A DNA stretch of 64,000 nt from Primorskyibacter marinus (lineage in GTDB: Bacteria > Pseudomonadota > Alphaproteobacteria > Rhodobacterales > Rhodobacteraceae). Location of the stretch: contig NZ_QJSD01000009.1 in assembly GCF_003313245.1 (NCBI RefSeq), positions 59,418 through 123,417 of the forward strand, in the 5' to 3' direction. Below, in pieces: positions 1 through 10,579 of this stretch (positions are counted from its first letter, which is position 1; each line of letters begins with the position of its first letter). Below the pieces are notes generated by a model. It saw nothing but the letters and a program-made list of their open reading frames with translations. It was not told the DNA's origin and did no database searches. The position numbers were made by a program, and so were the translations under genes.

Positions 1-683
1 GCGATGCGGGCCTCACGGTCGTGTCTTTCGACGGCATCGTGACAGAACCTTGCGCCTGGCGGATCGCTGTCGATTTCGCTGAAATGGGCCGTTTGCAGGT
101 TGAATATCTTGCAAGCCGCATCCCAGACGGTGGCAACCTGCTGGAATTGCGCGGCCTTGCGGGCGTGTTTGTCGATGACGAAATCTCTGCCGGCATCCAC
201 AAAGGTGTCGAGGAAAACCCACAGTTCGAGATTGTCGGCTCGGTGCATGGTGACTGGGCGCAGGACGTGGCGCAGAAGGCGGTTGCCGGCATCCTGCCAT
301 CGCTGCCCGAAATCGTCGGTGTCGCCACGCAGGGTGGCGACGGTTACGGCACGGCACAGGCCTTTGCCGCCGCCGGTCGCGACACGCCGCTGATCGTTCT
401 GGGCAACCGTCAGGACGAAATGGCCTGGTGGGCAGAGCAGCACGCCGAGACCGGCTATGAAACCCTGTCGGTCTCGATTGCTCCGGGTGTTGCCTCGCTG
501 GCCTTCTGGGTCGCGCAACAGGTGCTGGACGGGGCCGACGTGCCCAAGGATCTGAACGTGCCGTTCCTCAAGGTGACGCAAGACACGCTTGAGGAAACGC
601 TTGCAGCCACGCCCGAAGGGTCGGTCGCCACGACGGATTATAGCCTTGACGACGCCAAAGCCGTTATCGCCGAAGCGAAGTAA
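1..683 (+). CDS. Sugar ABC transporter periplasmic substrate-binding protein, 5' end outside window
   Basis: The frame is open from the first bases (DAGLTVVSFDG...), so the gene starts upstream of the window and only the C-terminal two thirds or so is seen. The alternation of alpha/beta stretches (VGVATQGGDGYGTAQAF, LIVLGNRQDEMAWW) fits the periplasmic-binding-protein type 1 fold of ribose/xylose-type importers. It lies 6 bp before an RbsA-like ATPase and two permeases, so it should be the solute receptor of that transporter. The ligand cannot be read from sequence; the SMP-30 lactonase at the end of the same operon suggests a sugar, or a sugar lactone or acid. The signal peptide is not visible because the start is missing. 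Confidence 0.85.
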   Translation, partial: DAGLTVVSFDGIVTEPCAWRIAVDFAEMGRLQVEYLASRIPDGGNLLELRGLAGVFVDDEISAGIHKGVEENPQFEIVGSVHGDWAQDVAQKAVAGILPSLPEIVGVATQGGDGYGTAQAFAAAGRDTPLIVLGNRQDEMAWWAEQHAETGYETLSVSIAPGVASLAFWVAQQVLDGADVPKDLNVPFLKVTQDTLEETLAATPEGSVATTDYSLDDAKAVIAEAK

Positions 684-689
684 CCTCAG

Positions 690-2132
690 ATGAGCAGTGC
701 CAAAGCTACCGGCACACCCCTTGTCGCCCTGACCGATGCCGAAAAACACTTCGGCGCGGTCAGGGCACTTGACGGTGTGAGTCTGTCTATCTTTCCGGGC
801 GAATGCATCGGGCTGGTCGGCCATAACGGCGCGGGCAAATCCACGCTGGTCAATCTTGTAAATGGTGGGCTGACGCCTTCGGCGGGCGAGGTGAACTTTC
901 CGGCCACAGGCGCGCCACGCGCCTTGGAGGCTGGCGTGCGGTCCGTGTTTCAGGAATTGTCGCTTTGCCCCAATCTGACCGTTGCCGAAAACCTGCGCAT
1001 TTCACATGCCGACCTGACCGGGTTTGGCTGGCGTACAAGGGCGCGCGCCGAGATCCTCAAAAGCCTAGATACCGTTTTCCCCGATCATGGCATCGACCCG
1101 AATATCACCGTGGACCGCCTGACCATCGCCGAACGCCAGATGGTTGAAATCGCCATTGGTTTCGCGCCGCGCGGCACGCAGGCCCGGCTTGTCATTCTGG
1201 ACGAACCGACCTCTTCTCTGGATGCGGCCATCGCGGAACAGTTGCTGGCCCATATCAGACAGTTCTGCGCTGGGGGTGGCGCGGTGCTGTTCATCTCGCA
1301 TATGATGGGCGAGATTTTCGATGTCGCGTCTACCATCGTGGTGATGAAGGACGGCAAGATTGTCGCGTCCCGCCCGACTGCAGAGTTCACCCGCGCCTCG
1401 CTGGTCGAGGCGATGGGCCATGTCGCCGGGCCCGAGGCCGAAAAGGCAGCCACCTCCCGCCCGGCATTCGGCGCGGACATTCTGAACAGCAAAACCGGGC
1501 TGACCGCCAGCGAGGGCGAGGTCGTGGGGCTGGCCGGCCTTGCAGGTCACGGTCAGGCCGAGGCGCTCGCACAGCTTTATTTTGAACACACGTCGTCTTG
1601 GCGCGCCGGAAAAGGCTCGAACATGGTGTTTGTCGCAGGAGATCGCGGGCGCGACGGTATTCTGCCGCTCTGGTCGATCCTGCGCAACGCAACCGTGTCG
1701 ATCCTGCCGCAGATCGCGCGTCGGGGCATTGTCGACCGCGCCGCCGAAACCCGCATTGCCGCCGAATGGAAAGCGCGCATCGGCATCCGCACCGCCGACG
1801 TGACCAACAATATCCTGTCCCTGTCGGGCGGCAATCAGCAAAAGGTTCTGTTCGCCCGCGCGCTGGCCTCAAAAGCGCCGGTGGTCGTCATGGACGATCC
1901 GATGCGCGGCGTGGATGTGGGAACCAAGCAGGATGTCTACGCCATGATCCGATCCGAGGCTGCCAAGGGCCGCACCTTCCTGTGGTATTCAACAGAGACG
2001 GATGAAGTTTGCCAATGCGACCGGGTGTTCGTGTTCCGCGACGAGGCGATCTCGGCCGAGCTGACCGGCGCGGACATTACCGAAGACCGCATCCTGGAAG
2101 CTTCGTTTGAAATGCAAGGGGTGGACGCATGA
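690..2132 (+). CDS. Sugar ABC transporter ATP-binding protein (RbsA/MglA-type, two ABC domains)
   Basis: 480 residues, slightly short for the family (about 500). The N-terminal ABC domain has Walker [10 protein letters not shown] (about residue 46), a Q-loop ([11 protein letters not shown]), a variant signature region ([12 protein letters not shown]) and Walker [13 protein letters not shown]. The C-terminal domain has a degenerate Walker A ([11 protein letters not shown]), a canonical signature (LSGGNQQKV) and Walker [13 protein letters not shown]. One sound and one degenerate nucleotide site is usual in this subfamily, although GHGQAE departs from the common GAGR form. It should energise sugar import with the two downstream permeases; its stop overlaps the next start by 4 bp (ATGA), so the genes are translationally coupled. 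Confidence 0.92.
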   Translation: MSSAKATGTPLVALTDAEKHFGAVRALDGVSLSIFPGECIGLVGHNGAGKSTLVNLVNGGLTPSAGEVNFPATGAPRALEAGVRSVFQELSLCPNLTVAENLRISHADLTGFGWRTRARAEILKSLDTVFPDHGIDPNITVDRLTIAERQMVEIAIGFAPRGTQARLVILDEPTSSLDAAIAEQLLAHIRQFCAGGGAVLFISHMMGEIFDVASTIVVMKDGKIVASRPTAEFTRASLVEAMGHVAGPEAEKAATSRPAFGADILNSKTGLTASEGEVVGLAGLAGHGQAEALAQLYFEHTSSWRAGKGSNMVFVAGDRGRDGILPLWSILRNATVSILPQIARRGIVDRAAETRIAAEWKARIGIRTADVTNNILSLSGGNQQKVLFARALASKAPVVVMDDPMRGVDVGTKQDVYAMIRSEAAKGRTFLWYSTETDEVCQCDRVFVFRDEAISAELTGADITEDRILEASFEMQGVDA

Positions 2133-3064
2133 CCCGTCTTTTCGCGCGCCACCGCATCCTGCTGCCGATCCTGTCACTGGCGGTTCTGCTTGCGGCGACC
2201 TTCTACATGCAACCGCGGGCCATGAGCTATTTCGGCGTCAACCTGCTGTTCAATCTCGCCGTTCCGATCGCGCTGGCGACCGTCGCGCAGATGATGATCA
2301 TCATGGTCAACGATATTGATCTGTCTCTGGGCGCGTTTGTCAGCCTTGTCGCCTGTGTGACAGCAACCTTTCTGCATGACACGCCGGTCTTGGGCGTGTT
2401 GATACTGGCAGGTTTGATCGCCGCCTATGCCGGGCTTGGCGTCCTGATCCACAGGTTCGAACTGCCCGCCATCGTGGTGACGCTGGGCATGTCCTTTGTC
2501 TGGGGCGGCCTTGCGCTCAGCATCCTGCCCTCGCCCGGCGGAACTGCCCCGCCGTGGATCCGCAGCCTGATGACGGTCAAACCGCCGCTTGTCCCGATGG
2601 CGGTTGTGGCGGCCGTTCTGATTGCCGCTGTCACACATTTCCTGATTATCCGGACGGGGATCGGCACCGTCTTGCGCGGCGTCGGCGGCAATGCGGCATC
2701 CGTGGCGCGGGCTGGCTGGCCGGTGCTGCGCCTCAAGGCGCTGGCCTACGCGTTGGCCGGGTTGTTCGGTGTGCTTGCGGGCATGGCACTGGTCGGGCTG
2801 ACAACCTCGGCCGATGCCAATATCGCGCTGCGTTACACGCTGTTGTCAATCGCAGGCGTTATCCTGGGCGGTGGCGAGTTCATCGGCGGCAAGGTCAGCC
2901 CGGTGGGTGCCGTGATCGGCGCGCTGACGCTGGCGCTGGCGGCGTCGTTCCTGTCGTTTCTTCGGCTCAGCCCGGATTGGCAGATCGGCGCACAGGGTGC
3001 CATTCTGATCCTCGTTCTGACCGCCCGACTGATCTTTACCCGCCGTGACGAACAGGAAGGATGA
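2129..3064 (+). CDS. Sugar ABC transporter permease (RbsC family), first of two
   Basis: 311 residues with many hydrophobic segments. The family hallmark after the second membrane span is present as [15 protein letters not shown], which matches the conserved G-x-IDLSVG-x loop of RbsC/XylH/GguB permeases. The C-terminal half contains [22 protein letters not shown], the usual Gly-rich ending. It is an inner-membrane channel subunit that probably forms a heterodimer with the next gene product. Its ATG overlaps the ATPase stop and its own TGA overlaps the next ATG by 4 bp. Confidence 0.92.
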   Translation: MTRLFARHRILLPILSLAVLLAATFYMQPRAMSYFGVNLLFNLAVPIALATVAQMMIIMVNDIDLSLGAFVSLVACVTATFLHDTPVLGVLILAGLIAAYAGLGVLIHRFELPAIVVTLGMSFVWGGLALSILPSPGGTAPPWIRSLMTVKPPLVPMAVVAAVLIAAVTHFLIIRTGIGTVLRGVGGNAASVARAGWPVLRLKALAYALAGLFGVLAGMALVGLTTSADANIALRYTLLSIAGVILGGGEFIGGKVSPVGAVIGALTLALAASFLSFLRLSPDWQIGAQGAILILVLTARLIFTRRDEQEG

Positions 3065-4011
3065 CCCGGATGTTGAGCACTGTTATTTCACGTCCGTGGA
3101 TCTGGTCATGGGTGGCCGCCGCAGCCGCCTTTGTCATGGTCATGGCACTTACACAGGGGCGCGGCGCGGGCGAGCTGGCCTATGCCGCCCTGTCCTTTGG
3201 CGCATTCGCGGCCATAGTCGGCCTTGGGCAAATGCTTGTGATCACGCTTGGCCCCGGCAATGTGGATCTGTCCATTCCAGCAGTGATGACGCTGGCCGGC
3301 ACGCTGTCGCTCAAGGTGATGGGGTCAGACCCGAACACCGCCGCGCTTGGCTTGCTGATTGCGGTCGCGGCTGGCGTCGGGGCGGGGCTGGCGAATTTCG
3401 CGCTGATCTACTTGCTGCGTTTGCCACCGATCATCGCGACCTTGTCGGCATCGCTGGTGTTTCAATCCATCGCGATCTGGTCCAACCGGGGCTTGCGCAT
3501 CAAACCGCCAGCGGGGCTGGCCGATTTCGCCACCGGGCGCACCGCCGGCGTTCCCAACGTGGCCCTGGTGGGCATTGCCCTGTCGGTCATCGTCTGGCTG
3601 GTGCTGGAGCGCGCGACCTTTGGTCGTTGGCTTCTGGCCTCAGGCCAGAACCTGCGCGCAGCACGCCTTGCCGGTATTCCAGTCGAGCTGGTGCGCGCCA
3701 CGACCTATGTCACCGTGGCGGTCTTCGCCTCCATTGCGGGCTATCTTCTGGCCAGCTTTTCGGGCGGTGCCGCGCTTAATATGGGGCAGGAATACCTGCT
3801 GACCTCCATCGCTGTTGTCGTCATCGGTGGCACCTCGATTGCCGGCGGGTTTTCCAACGTCCCCGGCGTCTGGGGCGCGTCGCTCTTCATGTTCCTTGTG
3901 GTCTCGATGCTCAACTCATACGGGCTTGGTGCCGGTGTGCGTATGATGCTGACCGGCCTTATCATCATCGGCATTGTCGTTGCCGCCAGCACCCGGAGGA
4001 TCCGCACATGA
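3061..4011 (+). CDS. Sugar ABC transporter permease (RbsC family), second of two
   Basis: 316 residues and polytopic. It carries the family loop as LGPGNVDLSIPAVMTLAG, with VDLSIP in place of IDLSVG, and the Gly-rich C-terminal stretch VVIGGTSIAGGFSNVPGVWGASLF. Two diverged permeases in tandem imply a heterodimeric channel, whereas the GguB system downstream has a single permease gene. It overlaps both neighbours by 4 bp, so it belongs to the same transcript as the binding protein, ATPase and lactonase. Confidence 0.92.
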   Translation: MTRMLSTVISRPWIWSWVAAAAAFVMVMALTQGRGAGELAYAALSFGAFAAIVGLGQMLVITLGPGNVDLSIPAVMTLAGTLSLKVMGSDPNTAALGLLIAVAAGVGAGLANFALIYLLRLPPIIATLSASLVFQSIAIWSNRGLRIKPPAGLADFATGRTAGVPNVALVGIALSVIVWLVLERATFGRWLLASGQNLRAARLAGIPVELVRATTYVTVAVFASIAGYLLASFSGGAALNMGQEYLLTSIAVVVIGGTSIAGGFSNVPGVWGASLFMFLVVSMLNSYGLGAGVRMMLTGLIIIGIVVAASTRRIRT

Positions 4012-4958
4012 TACCCCTGCCCCCGCATCTCGAAGCGTATGACGACCGTTTTGCCGATCTGGTCCATCCCGTGTCGCAGTTGGAGCAAATCGCAACCGGG
4101 TTCACCTGGACCGAGGGGCCGGTCTGGTTCGGCGATCACAACTGCCTTGTGTTCTCGGACATTCCGTCACAAAGGCTGATGCGGTGGAGCGAAACAGAGG
4201 GCACCACCGTCTTTCGCCATAACTCCGAGTTCAATAACGGCAACACGCGTGACCGGCAGGGTCGCCTGATCGGCTGCCGTCACGGCACGCGCGATGTGGT
4301 GCGCACGGAGATTGACGGATCGCTGACCGTGCTCGCCGACAGGTTTGAGGGTAAGCCGCTGAATTCGCCGAATGATGTGGTGGTCTCATCCGACGGTGCC
4401 GTGTGGTTTACCGACCCGACCTACGGGATCCTGTCGAATTTCGAAGGCTATGAGGCACCGCCCGAGCAGACAGCCCGGCACGTTTTCCGCCGCGACCCGG
4501 ACAGCGGTGCGGTAAGCGCGGTGGTCTCTGACTTCACCCAGCCCAACGGCCTTGCGTTTTCCTGTGATGAGACGCGGCTTTATATCAGCGAGAGCGGGTC
4601 GAGCCATGATGACAGCGTTCCGGCCGTGATCCGGCAATTCGATGTGGACGGCGCAACGCTTGTCGATCGCGGCGTGTTCGCCACATTGGATTGCGGGTTG
4701 CCGGACGGGTTTCGTGTCGACACGCGTGGCAACCTGTGGTCATCGGCCAAGGATGGCGTGCATTGTTTTGCGCCGGACGGCACGCTGCTGGGCAAGATCC
4801 TTGTTCCCGAAACCGTCGCCAACCTGTGCTTTGGCGGCCATGACGGGCACCGGATGTTCATCACAGCCACCACATCGGTCTACCGCGTCTTCGTCAACGC
4901 GCAGGGCGCGGAACCCTGGGCGCGGCCCGCCCCGCGCGAGCGTCCCGGCTTGGTGTGA
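4008..4958 (+). CDS. SMP-30/gluconolactonase/LRE family sugar lactonase
   Basis: 316 residues of the six-bladed beta-propeller lactonase family. Landmarks are the metal-ligand Glu in FTWTEGPVW, the NSPNDVVV block with SDGAVWFTDPTYG, and PNGLAFS followed by LYISESG. The family hydrolyses aldonolactones with a divalent metal. In this setting the likely job is opening an arabinono-1,4-lactone or galactonolactone made by the dehydrogenase encoded just downstream on the opposite strand, giving the aldonate used by the dehydratase. It is the last gene of the + strand ABC operon (ATGA overlap) and its 3' end faces the dehydrogenase 3' end. Substrate is inference from context. Confidence 0.87.
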   Translation: MIPLPPHLEAYDDRFADLVHPVSQLEQIATGFTWTEGPVWFGDHNCLVFSDIPSQRLMRWSETEGTTVFRHNSEFNNGNTRDRQGRLIGCRHGTRDVVRTEIDGSLTVLADRFEGKPLNSPNDVVVSSDGAVWFTDPTYGILSNFEGYEAPPEQTARHVFRRDPDSGAVSAVVSDFTQPNGLAFSCDETRLYISESGSSHDDSVPAVIRQFDVDGATLVDRGVFATLDCGLPDGFRVDTRGNLWSSAKDGVHCFAPDGTLLGKILVPETVANLCFGGHDGHRMFITATTSVYRVFVNAQGAEPWARPAPRERPGLV

Positions 4959-5015
4959 TTTACGGCCAGCCCTTTGCCAAGATGGCGGTCAAAAGGAAGG
5001 CCACAACACAGCGTC

Positions 5016-5948
5016 TTACCACTCGAATGGTGCCACAACCGACCGTCGGCCAAGGGTAAAGGCATCGGCCACATGCCGCATCGGCGAAAGGTCAGCCTCG
5101 CTTTGACCCGCCGCGATGAGATCGGCAAATCGGGCATAAAGCGACGGGTATTCGCCCGCCATCTCGGTTCCAGCCTCGGGCGGATTGCCGTCAATGGCGA
5201 AGACGGCCCCGCCCTCTGACAGAACGGCTGTTCCTGCATCGGTTTCGATATGAATGTCCCAGCAGGGCGGCCCGACATGCAGCCAATCGAACGCGGCAGT
5301 GACCTGCGCGCCGCCCGCATCGTGAAACGTCAGATCGGCGGCGACAGGTGTGTCGCGGTTTTCCGGAAACCGCAGCTCTGCCTGCGACAGATGCAGCGCA
5401 CGCGGATAGATCTCGGTCAGCACCGACAGCGCGTTGATGCCCGGGTCGAACACGCCCAGACCGCCCGGCTGCCAGATCCAGCCCTGCCCCGGATGCCAAT
5501 ACCGCACGTCCTCTTTCCATTGAATATCCAGCTTGTGAATGGCTTTGTCCGCAAGCCAGGCTTTCGCTTCGGCAACCGCCGCCGCGTGCCGGGAATGCCA
5601 TGTCGCATAAAGCGTAAGCCCTTTGGAGGCTGCCAGATCAACCAGATCCTGAACTTCGCTGAGCGTGGCACCCGGCGGTTTCTCCAGCATCACATGACGC
5701 CCTGCTTCCAGTGCCAGACGCGCATCGCCGTAGCGGGCCTGCGGCGGGGTGCAGAGCGACACACAGGTGACGTGTTCCTGCGCCTCTAACAGACTGGCCA
5801 GATCATTATACGCGGGCACGCCACCGACTTGCGCGTTGCGGCTGGCCGTGGCGGCAAGGTCAAAATCCGGGTTGGCAGTGATCGCGGGCAGGTGCTGATC
5901 TCGGGCGATCTTTCCAACGCCGACAATGACAATCTGATGGGGCATCAA
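5016..5948 (-). CDS. L-arabinose / D-galactose 1-dehydrogenase (Gfo/Idh/MocA family)
   Basis: 310 residues with an N-terminal Rossmann fold (VIVGVGKIARDQHLPA) and the family EKP motif (VMLEKPPGAT). Segments such as KEDVRYWHPGQGWIWQPGG and GVFDPGINALS closely match, from memory, the Azospirillum L-arabinose 1-dehydrogenase, which also accepts D-galactose. The enzyme oxidises the sugar at C1 to the lactone with NAD(P)+. Its start overlaps the stop of the arabinonate dehydratase by 4 bp (ATGA), so it closes the minus-strand chvE-gguA-gguB-dehydratase run. Sugar preference between arabinose and galactose cannot be settled from sequence. Confidence 0.88.
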   Translation of the reverse strand: MMPHQIVIVGVGKIARDQHLPAITANPDFDLAATASRNAQVGGVPAYNDLASLLEAQEHVTCVSLCTPPQARYGDARLALEAGRHVMLEKPPGATLSEVQDLVDLAASKGLTLYATWHSRHAAAVAEAKAWLADKAIHKLDIQWKEDVRYWHPGQGWIWQPGGLGVFDPGINALSVLTEIYPRALHLSQAELRFPENRDTPVAADLTFHDAGGAQVTAAFDWLHVGPPCWDIHIETDAGTAVLSEGGAVFAIDGNPPEAGTEMAGEYPSLYARFADLIAAGQSEADLSPMRHVADAFTLGRRSVVAPFEW

Positions 5949-7687
5949 TGCGAATCCTTCGGCACGTCGGACCCACGATTTCCGACCAGAAAATCAAAAT
6001 CGGCCCCGGTTTCGGCACCTTGCACATGGTCGTGGAACATCTGCGCATACCCGCTGGCGGGCCTTGTATCCTCTGGCTGCCACGCGTCCAGCCGGGTCTG
6101 CAACTCGGCTTCTGGAATATCCAGATGCAACCGCCGGTTTGCCACGTCCATCTCTATCATGTCGCCATCGCGCACGATGGCAAGCGGGCCGCCGCGCGCT
6201 GCCTCGGGGCTGGTGTGCAGGACCACGGTGCCATAGGCGGTGCCCGACATCCGCGCGTCCGAGATGCGCACCATATCGGTGATCCCCTTCTTCAGAACCT
6301 TGGGCGGAAGCCCCATATTGCCGACCTCCGCCATGCCGGGATAGCCGCGCGGGCCGCAGTTCTTCAGCACCATCACGCAGGTCTCGTCGATATCCAGATC
6401 GTCGCGGACGATCTTGGCCTTGTAGTCGTCAATATCCTCAAACACGACGGCACGGCCCCGGTGGTTCATCAGCGATGGGCTGGCGGCCGAGGGCTTCAGC
6501 ACCGCGCCTTGCGGCGCCAGATTGCCGCGCAGCACCGCGATGCCGCCTTGTTGGGCAAGCGCCTTGTCAGCGGGCAGGATCACGTCCTCGTTCCAGTTCC
6601 TGGCGTCCTTGACCTCGTCCCAGACGCCCAGCCCCGACACGGTCAGTGCCTCTTTGTGCAGCATCCCCGCCTCGCCCAGACGTTTGATCACGACCGGCAG
6701 GCCGCCCGCATAGAAAAACTCCTCCATCAGGTATTTGCCTGACGGCATCAGGTTGACGATGGTGGGGATGTCGCGGCCCAGACGGTCCCAGTCGTCCAGG
6801 GTCAGGTCAATCCCGACGCGGCCGGCAATTGCCATCAGGTGAATGACCGCATTGGTCGACCCGCCAATCGCACCATTGACCCGGATCGCGTTTTCAAAGG
6901 CGTCGCGCGTCATCACATCCGACGGTTTGAGATCGTCCTTGACCATCTGCACGATGCGGCGCCCGGAATGCTGCGCCATCACCCGGCGGCGCGCATCGAC
7001 ACCGGGGATCGCGGCATTGCCGGACAGGGCCATGCCCAGGGCTTCGGCCATCGACGCCATGGTGCTGGCGGTGCCCATCGTGTTGCAGGTGCCGGAGGAT
7101 CGGCTCATCGCCTGTTCGGCTTCAAGGAAGTCCTCCTTGCTCATCTTGCCGGCCTTGATGTCCTCGGACATCTGCCAAAGCGCCGTGCCGCTACCGACAC
7201 GCTCGCCCCGGAACCAGCCGTTCAGCATCGGCCCGCCAGTGACGACAATCGACGGCAGGTCGGTCGAGGCCGCCCCCATGATCAGCGAGGGCGTTGTCTT
7301 GTCGCAGCCGACCAGCAGCACCGCCCCGTCGATGGGCTGCGCGCGCATGGTTTCCTCGACCGCCAGCGCGGCAAGGTTTCGGTACATCATCGCGGTGGGG
7401 CGAAATGTGTTTTCGGACGCCGAAAAGACCGGAACCTCCAGCGGAAAGCCCCCCGCCTCCCAGATGCCAGCCTTCACCTTTTCGGCCAATTCGCGCAGAT
7501 GACCGTTGCAGGGGGTCAGTTCGGACCAGGTATTGAGGATGCCGATCACCGGCCGCCCGTCGAACAGATCGTCGGGATAGCCCTGATTTTTCAACCATCC
7601 GCGATGGTAGATATTGTCACGGCTGGTCCCGCCATACCATTCTTGCGAGCGCATCTTGCGGGGCCACTGGGCTGGCTTGAAGGTCAT
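5945..7687 (-). CDS. L-arabinonate dehydratase (IlvD/Edd family)
   Basis: 580 residues from the chosen ATG at 7687 (MTFKPAQWPRKMRSQEWYGG), which has GGAGAG about 7 bases upstream; the frame extends 15 codons further without support. It carries the [2Fe-2S] ligand cysteines expected of the family: TPCNGHLRE, VGCDKTTPS and SGTCNTMGTAST. The sequence closely resembles what I recall of the Rhizobium L-arabinonate dehydratase across its whole length, including the C-terminal GNRG...KDSH. It converts L-arabinonate to L-2-keto-3-deoxyarabinonate; related enzymes also take D-fuconate and D-galactonate. It sits between gguB and the 1-dehydrogenase on one strand. Confidence 0.9.
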   Translation of the reverse strand: MTFKPAQWPRKMRSQEWYGGTSRDNIYHRGWLKNQGYPDDLFDGRPVIGILNTWSELTPCNGHLRELAEKVKAGIWEAGGFPLEVPVFSASENTFRPTAMMYRNLAALAVEETMRAQPIDGAVLLVGCDKTTPSLIMGAASTDLPSIVVTGGPMLNGWFRGERVGSGTALWQMSEDIKAGKMSKEDFLEAEQAMSRSSGTCNTMGTASTMASMAEALGMALSGNAAIPGVDARRRVMAQHSGRRIVQMVKDDLKPSDVMTRDAFENAIRVNGAIGGSTNAVIHLMAIAGRVGIDLTLDDWDRLGRDIPTIVNLMPSGKYLMEEFFYAGGLPVVIKRLGEAGMLHKEALTVSGLGVWDEVKDARNWNEDVILPADKALAQQGGIAVLRGNLAPQGAVLKPSAASPSLMNHRGRAVVFEDIDDYKAKIVRDDLDIDETCVMVLKNCGPRGYPGMAEVGNMGLPPKVLKKGITDMVRISDARMSGTAYGTVVLHTSPEAARGGPLAIVRDGDMIEMDVANRRLHLDIPEAELQTRLDAWQPEDTRPASGYAQMFHDHVQGAETGADFDFLVGNRGSDVPKDSH

Positions 7688-7758
7688 CTTACTCTCCTGC
7701 AAATGTCGTGCGGTGCCAACGCATGTCGGCACGAGGCCAGCGCAAATCTGCTAGTGTC

Positions 7759-8961
7759 TCAGCCCTGCTTCTGCTTGTTGTAGACATCGAAAATAACGGC
7801 GGCGAGCAGCACCAGCCCCTTGATCACCTGCTGGTAATCAATGCCGATCCCCATGATCGACATGCCGTTATTCATCACACCCATGATAAACGCGCCCACG
7901 ACGGCCCCGACGATCTTGCCCACGCCGCCCGACATTGACGCACCGCCAATGAACACCGCCGCGATCACGTCCAATTCCACCGCGAAGCCCGCCTTTGGCG
8001 TGGCCGTGTTCAGCCGTGCGGCAAAGATCAACCCTGCCAATGCGGCCAGCATCCCCATGTTGACAAAGGTCAGGAATGTCAGGCGCTCTGTTGGAATACC
8101 CGACAGCTTGGCGGCTTTTTCGTTGCCGCCAAGCGCATAGATCCGGCGGCCGATCGTGGTCTGTTCGGTCAGGAAGGCATAGATGATCGTCAGGATTCCC
8201 ATTGTGACCAGCACGTTGGGCAACCCGCGAAAGGTCGACAGCTTGTACATCACGAACAACAGCGCACCTGCGACAATAGCATTGCGTATGAGAAAGAAAG
8301 CGGTGGGCTCGTCTTCAATCCCATAGGCCTTGTTGCGCGCGCGCTTGCGCAGACCCATCCAGACAATCGCGCCGGCAGCGACAATCCCAACCGCCAAAGC
8401 AGTGACGTTGGGACGTCCGACGCCAAACACGTCAGGGATGAACCCCGTCGACAGCAGTTGGAACGACTTCGGGAACGGGCCGACGGACTGTCCCTCCAGC
8501 AGCCACAGCGACAGGCCGCGAAACACCAGCATTCCCGCAAGCGTAACGATGAAGCTGGGGATCTTCCAATAGGCCACCCAATAGCCCTGCGCCGCGCCGA
8601 TCAGGATGCCCACCACCAGACAGGCCGGAATGGTCAGGGCCACCGGCACGTTCCAGTTGACGATCATCACCGCCGCCAGCGCGCCGACGAACCCCATCAC
8701 CGACCCGACGCTCAGATCGATATTTCCGCCCACGATGACGATCAGCATGCCCAGAGCCATGATGATGATATAGCTGTTCTGAAGGAAGAGGTTGGTGATG
8801 TTGACAGGACGCAACAGCGTGCCGTCGGTCACGATCTGGAAGAACACCATGATCGCGATCAGCGCAAAGAGCAGGCCGTAATCGCGCAGGTGGCTGGCAA
8901 GATAGCCGGAGATGCTTTTGGCCTTGTCGGCATTCCGGGCTTGCGAGGCGGTGTCAGTCAT
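7759..8961 (-). CDS. gguB: Multiple-sugar ABC transporter permease GguB
   Basis: 400 residues and polytopic, longer than RbsC because of an extra hydrophilic stretch (WMGLRKRARNKAYGIEDEP) characteristic of the XylH/GguB group. The conserved loop reads IVGGNIDLSVGSVMGFVGAL and the C-terminal half has FIGGASMSGGVGKIVGAVVGAF. AGGAAGG lies about 8 bases before the ATG. It is the third gene of chvE-gguA-gguB, 13 bp after gguA, and forms the channel for ChvE-delivered sugars such as L-arabinose, D-galactose and D-xylose. The 71 bp to the dehydratase gene make co-transcription likely. Confidence 0.93.
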   Translation of the reverse strand: MTDTASQARNADKAKSISGYLASHLRDYGLLFALIAIMVFFQIVTDGTLLRPVNITNLFLQNSYIIIMALGMLIVIVGGNIDLSVGSVMGFVGALAAVMIVNWNVPVALTIPACLVVGILIGAAQGYWVAYWKIPSFIVTLAGMLVFRGLSLWLLEGQSVGPFPKSFQLLSTGFIPDVFGVGRPNVTALAVGIVAAGAIVWMGLRKRARNKAYGIEDEPTAFFLIRNAIVAGALLFVMYKLSTFRGLPNVLVTMGILTIIYAFLTEQTTIGRRIYALGGNEKAAKLSGIPTERLTFLTFVNMGMLAALAGLIFAARLNTATPKAGFAVELDVIAAVFIGGASMSGGVGKIVGAVVGAFIMGVMNNGMSIMGIGIDYQQVIKGLVLLAAVIFDVYNKQKQG

Positions 8962-8974
8962 TTCGCGGGCCTTC

Positions 8975-10495
8975 CTATTCGGTAACGATAAGCGACATGA
9001 TGCGCTCTTGGCTGGCTTCGTCGGTGCTTAGTTCGCCGACAAAACTGCCCTGGTTCATGACATAGATGCGGTCGCACATGCCCAGAAGTTCGGGCATTTC
9101 GGAACTGATCATCAGCACGCCTTTGCCCTGCGCAGACAGTTCGTTGATGATGCCGTAAATCTCGAACTTGGCACCGACATCGATGCCGCGGGTGGGTTCA
9201 TCAAGGATCAACACTTCCGGCCCGGCGAACAACCATTTCGACAACACGACCTTTTGCTGGTTGCCCCCCGACAGGTTCATCACCTTCTGAAACACGCTTG
9301 GCGTGCGGATGTTCATGGCGGCGCGGTAGCGTTCGGCAACCTTGGTCTCTTCGGCCTCGTTGATCACGCCGGACTTGGACACATCGGCCAGATTGGCCAG
9401 CGTCACATTGCGCTGGATGCTCTCTTCCAGGATCAGGCCCAGTTCCTTGCGGTCCTCGGTCACATAGGCAAGCCCGCTGCGGATGGCCGATGCAACGGTC
9501 GAGGTGTCGATTGCCTTGCCGCGCAGCTCGACTTGGCCAGAGATGTTGCGACCGTAGCTTTTGCCAAACAGGCTCATTGCCAATTCGGTGCGCCCGGCCC
9601 CCATCAGCCCGGCAATGCCGACGACCTCGCCCGCGCGGACGTGAAAGTCGATATTCTCGATCACCTGCCGCGCGGCATGGTCGGGGTGCCAGGCGTTCCA
9701 GTTCCGCACCTCCAGCAGCATATCTCCGGCGCGGCGGGGCCGTTCGGGATAGCGCTGCGACATATCGCGGCCGACCATATCGCGCACGATGCGGTCTTCT
9801 GTAATCGGCTCCTTGCGCGCATCCAACGTCGAGACTGTCGCGCCATCGCGGATCACCGTGATCGTGTCGGCGATGCGCCGCACTTCGTTCAGCTTGTGAC
9901 TGATGACGATCGAGGTGACGCCCTGTGCCTTCAGTTCCAGCAGCAAATCAAGCAAGGCCTGACTGTCAGATTCCGACAGCGCCGCCGTGGGCTCGTCAAG
10001 GATCAGCAGGCGCACATCCTTGGACAGCGCCTTGGCGATCTCGACCAATTGCTGCTTGCCGACACCAAGACTGTCGACCTGAGCGGCCGGCGCTTCTTTC
10101 AACCCGACCTTTTTCAGCAGGTCTTCGGTCCGTCGGAAGGTCTCGTGCCAGTTTACGACACCGGCCGTTGCGCATTCGTTGCCAACAAACAGGTTTTCGG
10201 CAATCGACAGCAACGGCACCAGCGCCAATTCCTGATGGATGATGATGATGCCCAGCTTTTCACTGTCCGAAATACCGGAGAACCCGGCCAGCTGGCCATC
10301 ATAGTGAATTTCACCGTCATAGGTGCCTTTCGGATAGACCCCCGACAGCACTTTCATCAGCGTGGATTTGCCCGCGCCATTCTCGCCCACCAAGGCGTGA
10401 ATCTCGCCCTCTGCGACCTTCAGATTGACGGCGTCCAGCGCCTTGACGCCCGGAAAGGTCTTGGTGATGTTGCGCATTTCCAGCAGCGTCTGCAC
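8975..10495 (-). CDS. gguA: Multiple-sugar ABC transporter ATP-binding protein GguA
   Basis: Start set at a GTG (10495) preceded by GGGAGGGG with a 7-base spacer; the protein then begins (V/M)[20 protein letters not shown]. About 506 residues with two ABC domains. The first has Walker [10 protein letters not shown], signature [16 protein letters not shown] and Walker [16 protein letters not shown]. The second has the degenerate Walker [11 protein letters not shown], signature [15 protein letters not shown] and Walker [15 protein letters not shown]. It powers the ChvE/GguB importer. A longer start at 10549 is possible but lacks a ribosome binding site and adds non-conserved residues. Confidence 0.93.
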   Translation of the reverse strand: MQTLLEMRNITKTFPGVKALDAVNLKVAEGEIHALVGENGAGKSTLMKVLSGVYPKGTYDGEIHYDGQLAGFSGISDSEKLGIIIIHQELALVPLLSIAENLFVGNECATAGVVNWHETFRRTEDLLKKVGLKEAPAAQVDSLGVGKQQLVEIAKALSKDVRLLILDEPTAALSESDSQALLDLLLELKAQGVTSIVISHKLNEVRRIADTITVIRDGATVSTLDARKEPITEDRIVRDMVGRDMSQRYPERPRRAGDMLLEVRNWNAWHPDHAARQVIENIDFHVRAGEVVGIAGLMGAGRTELAMSLFGKSYGRNISGQVELRGKAIDTSTVASAIRSGLAYVTEDRKELGLILEESIQRNVTLANLADVSKSGVINEAEETKVAERYRAAMNIRTPSVFQKVMNLSGGNQQKVVLSKWLFAGPEVLILDEPTRGIDVGAKFEIYGIINELSAQGKGVLMISSEMPELLGMCDRIYVMNQGSFVGELSTDEASQERIMSLIVTE

Positions 10496-10579
10496 GAAAT
10501 ATCCCCTCCCAGGGTATTGCCCGAACTCTTCGTGGTGCCCCGCCCGCACTGATGTGCAGGCAGGTTTGCAGCATCTGGA

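Noticed and set aside
9254-10552. 432-codon plus-strand frame opposite gguA
   Set aside because: Shadow of a gene with complete ABC motifs; His/Gln-rich composition is typical of antisense frames.
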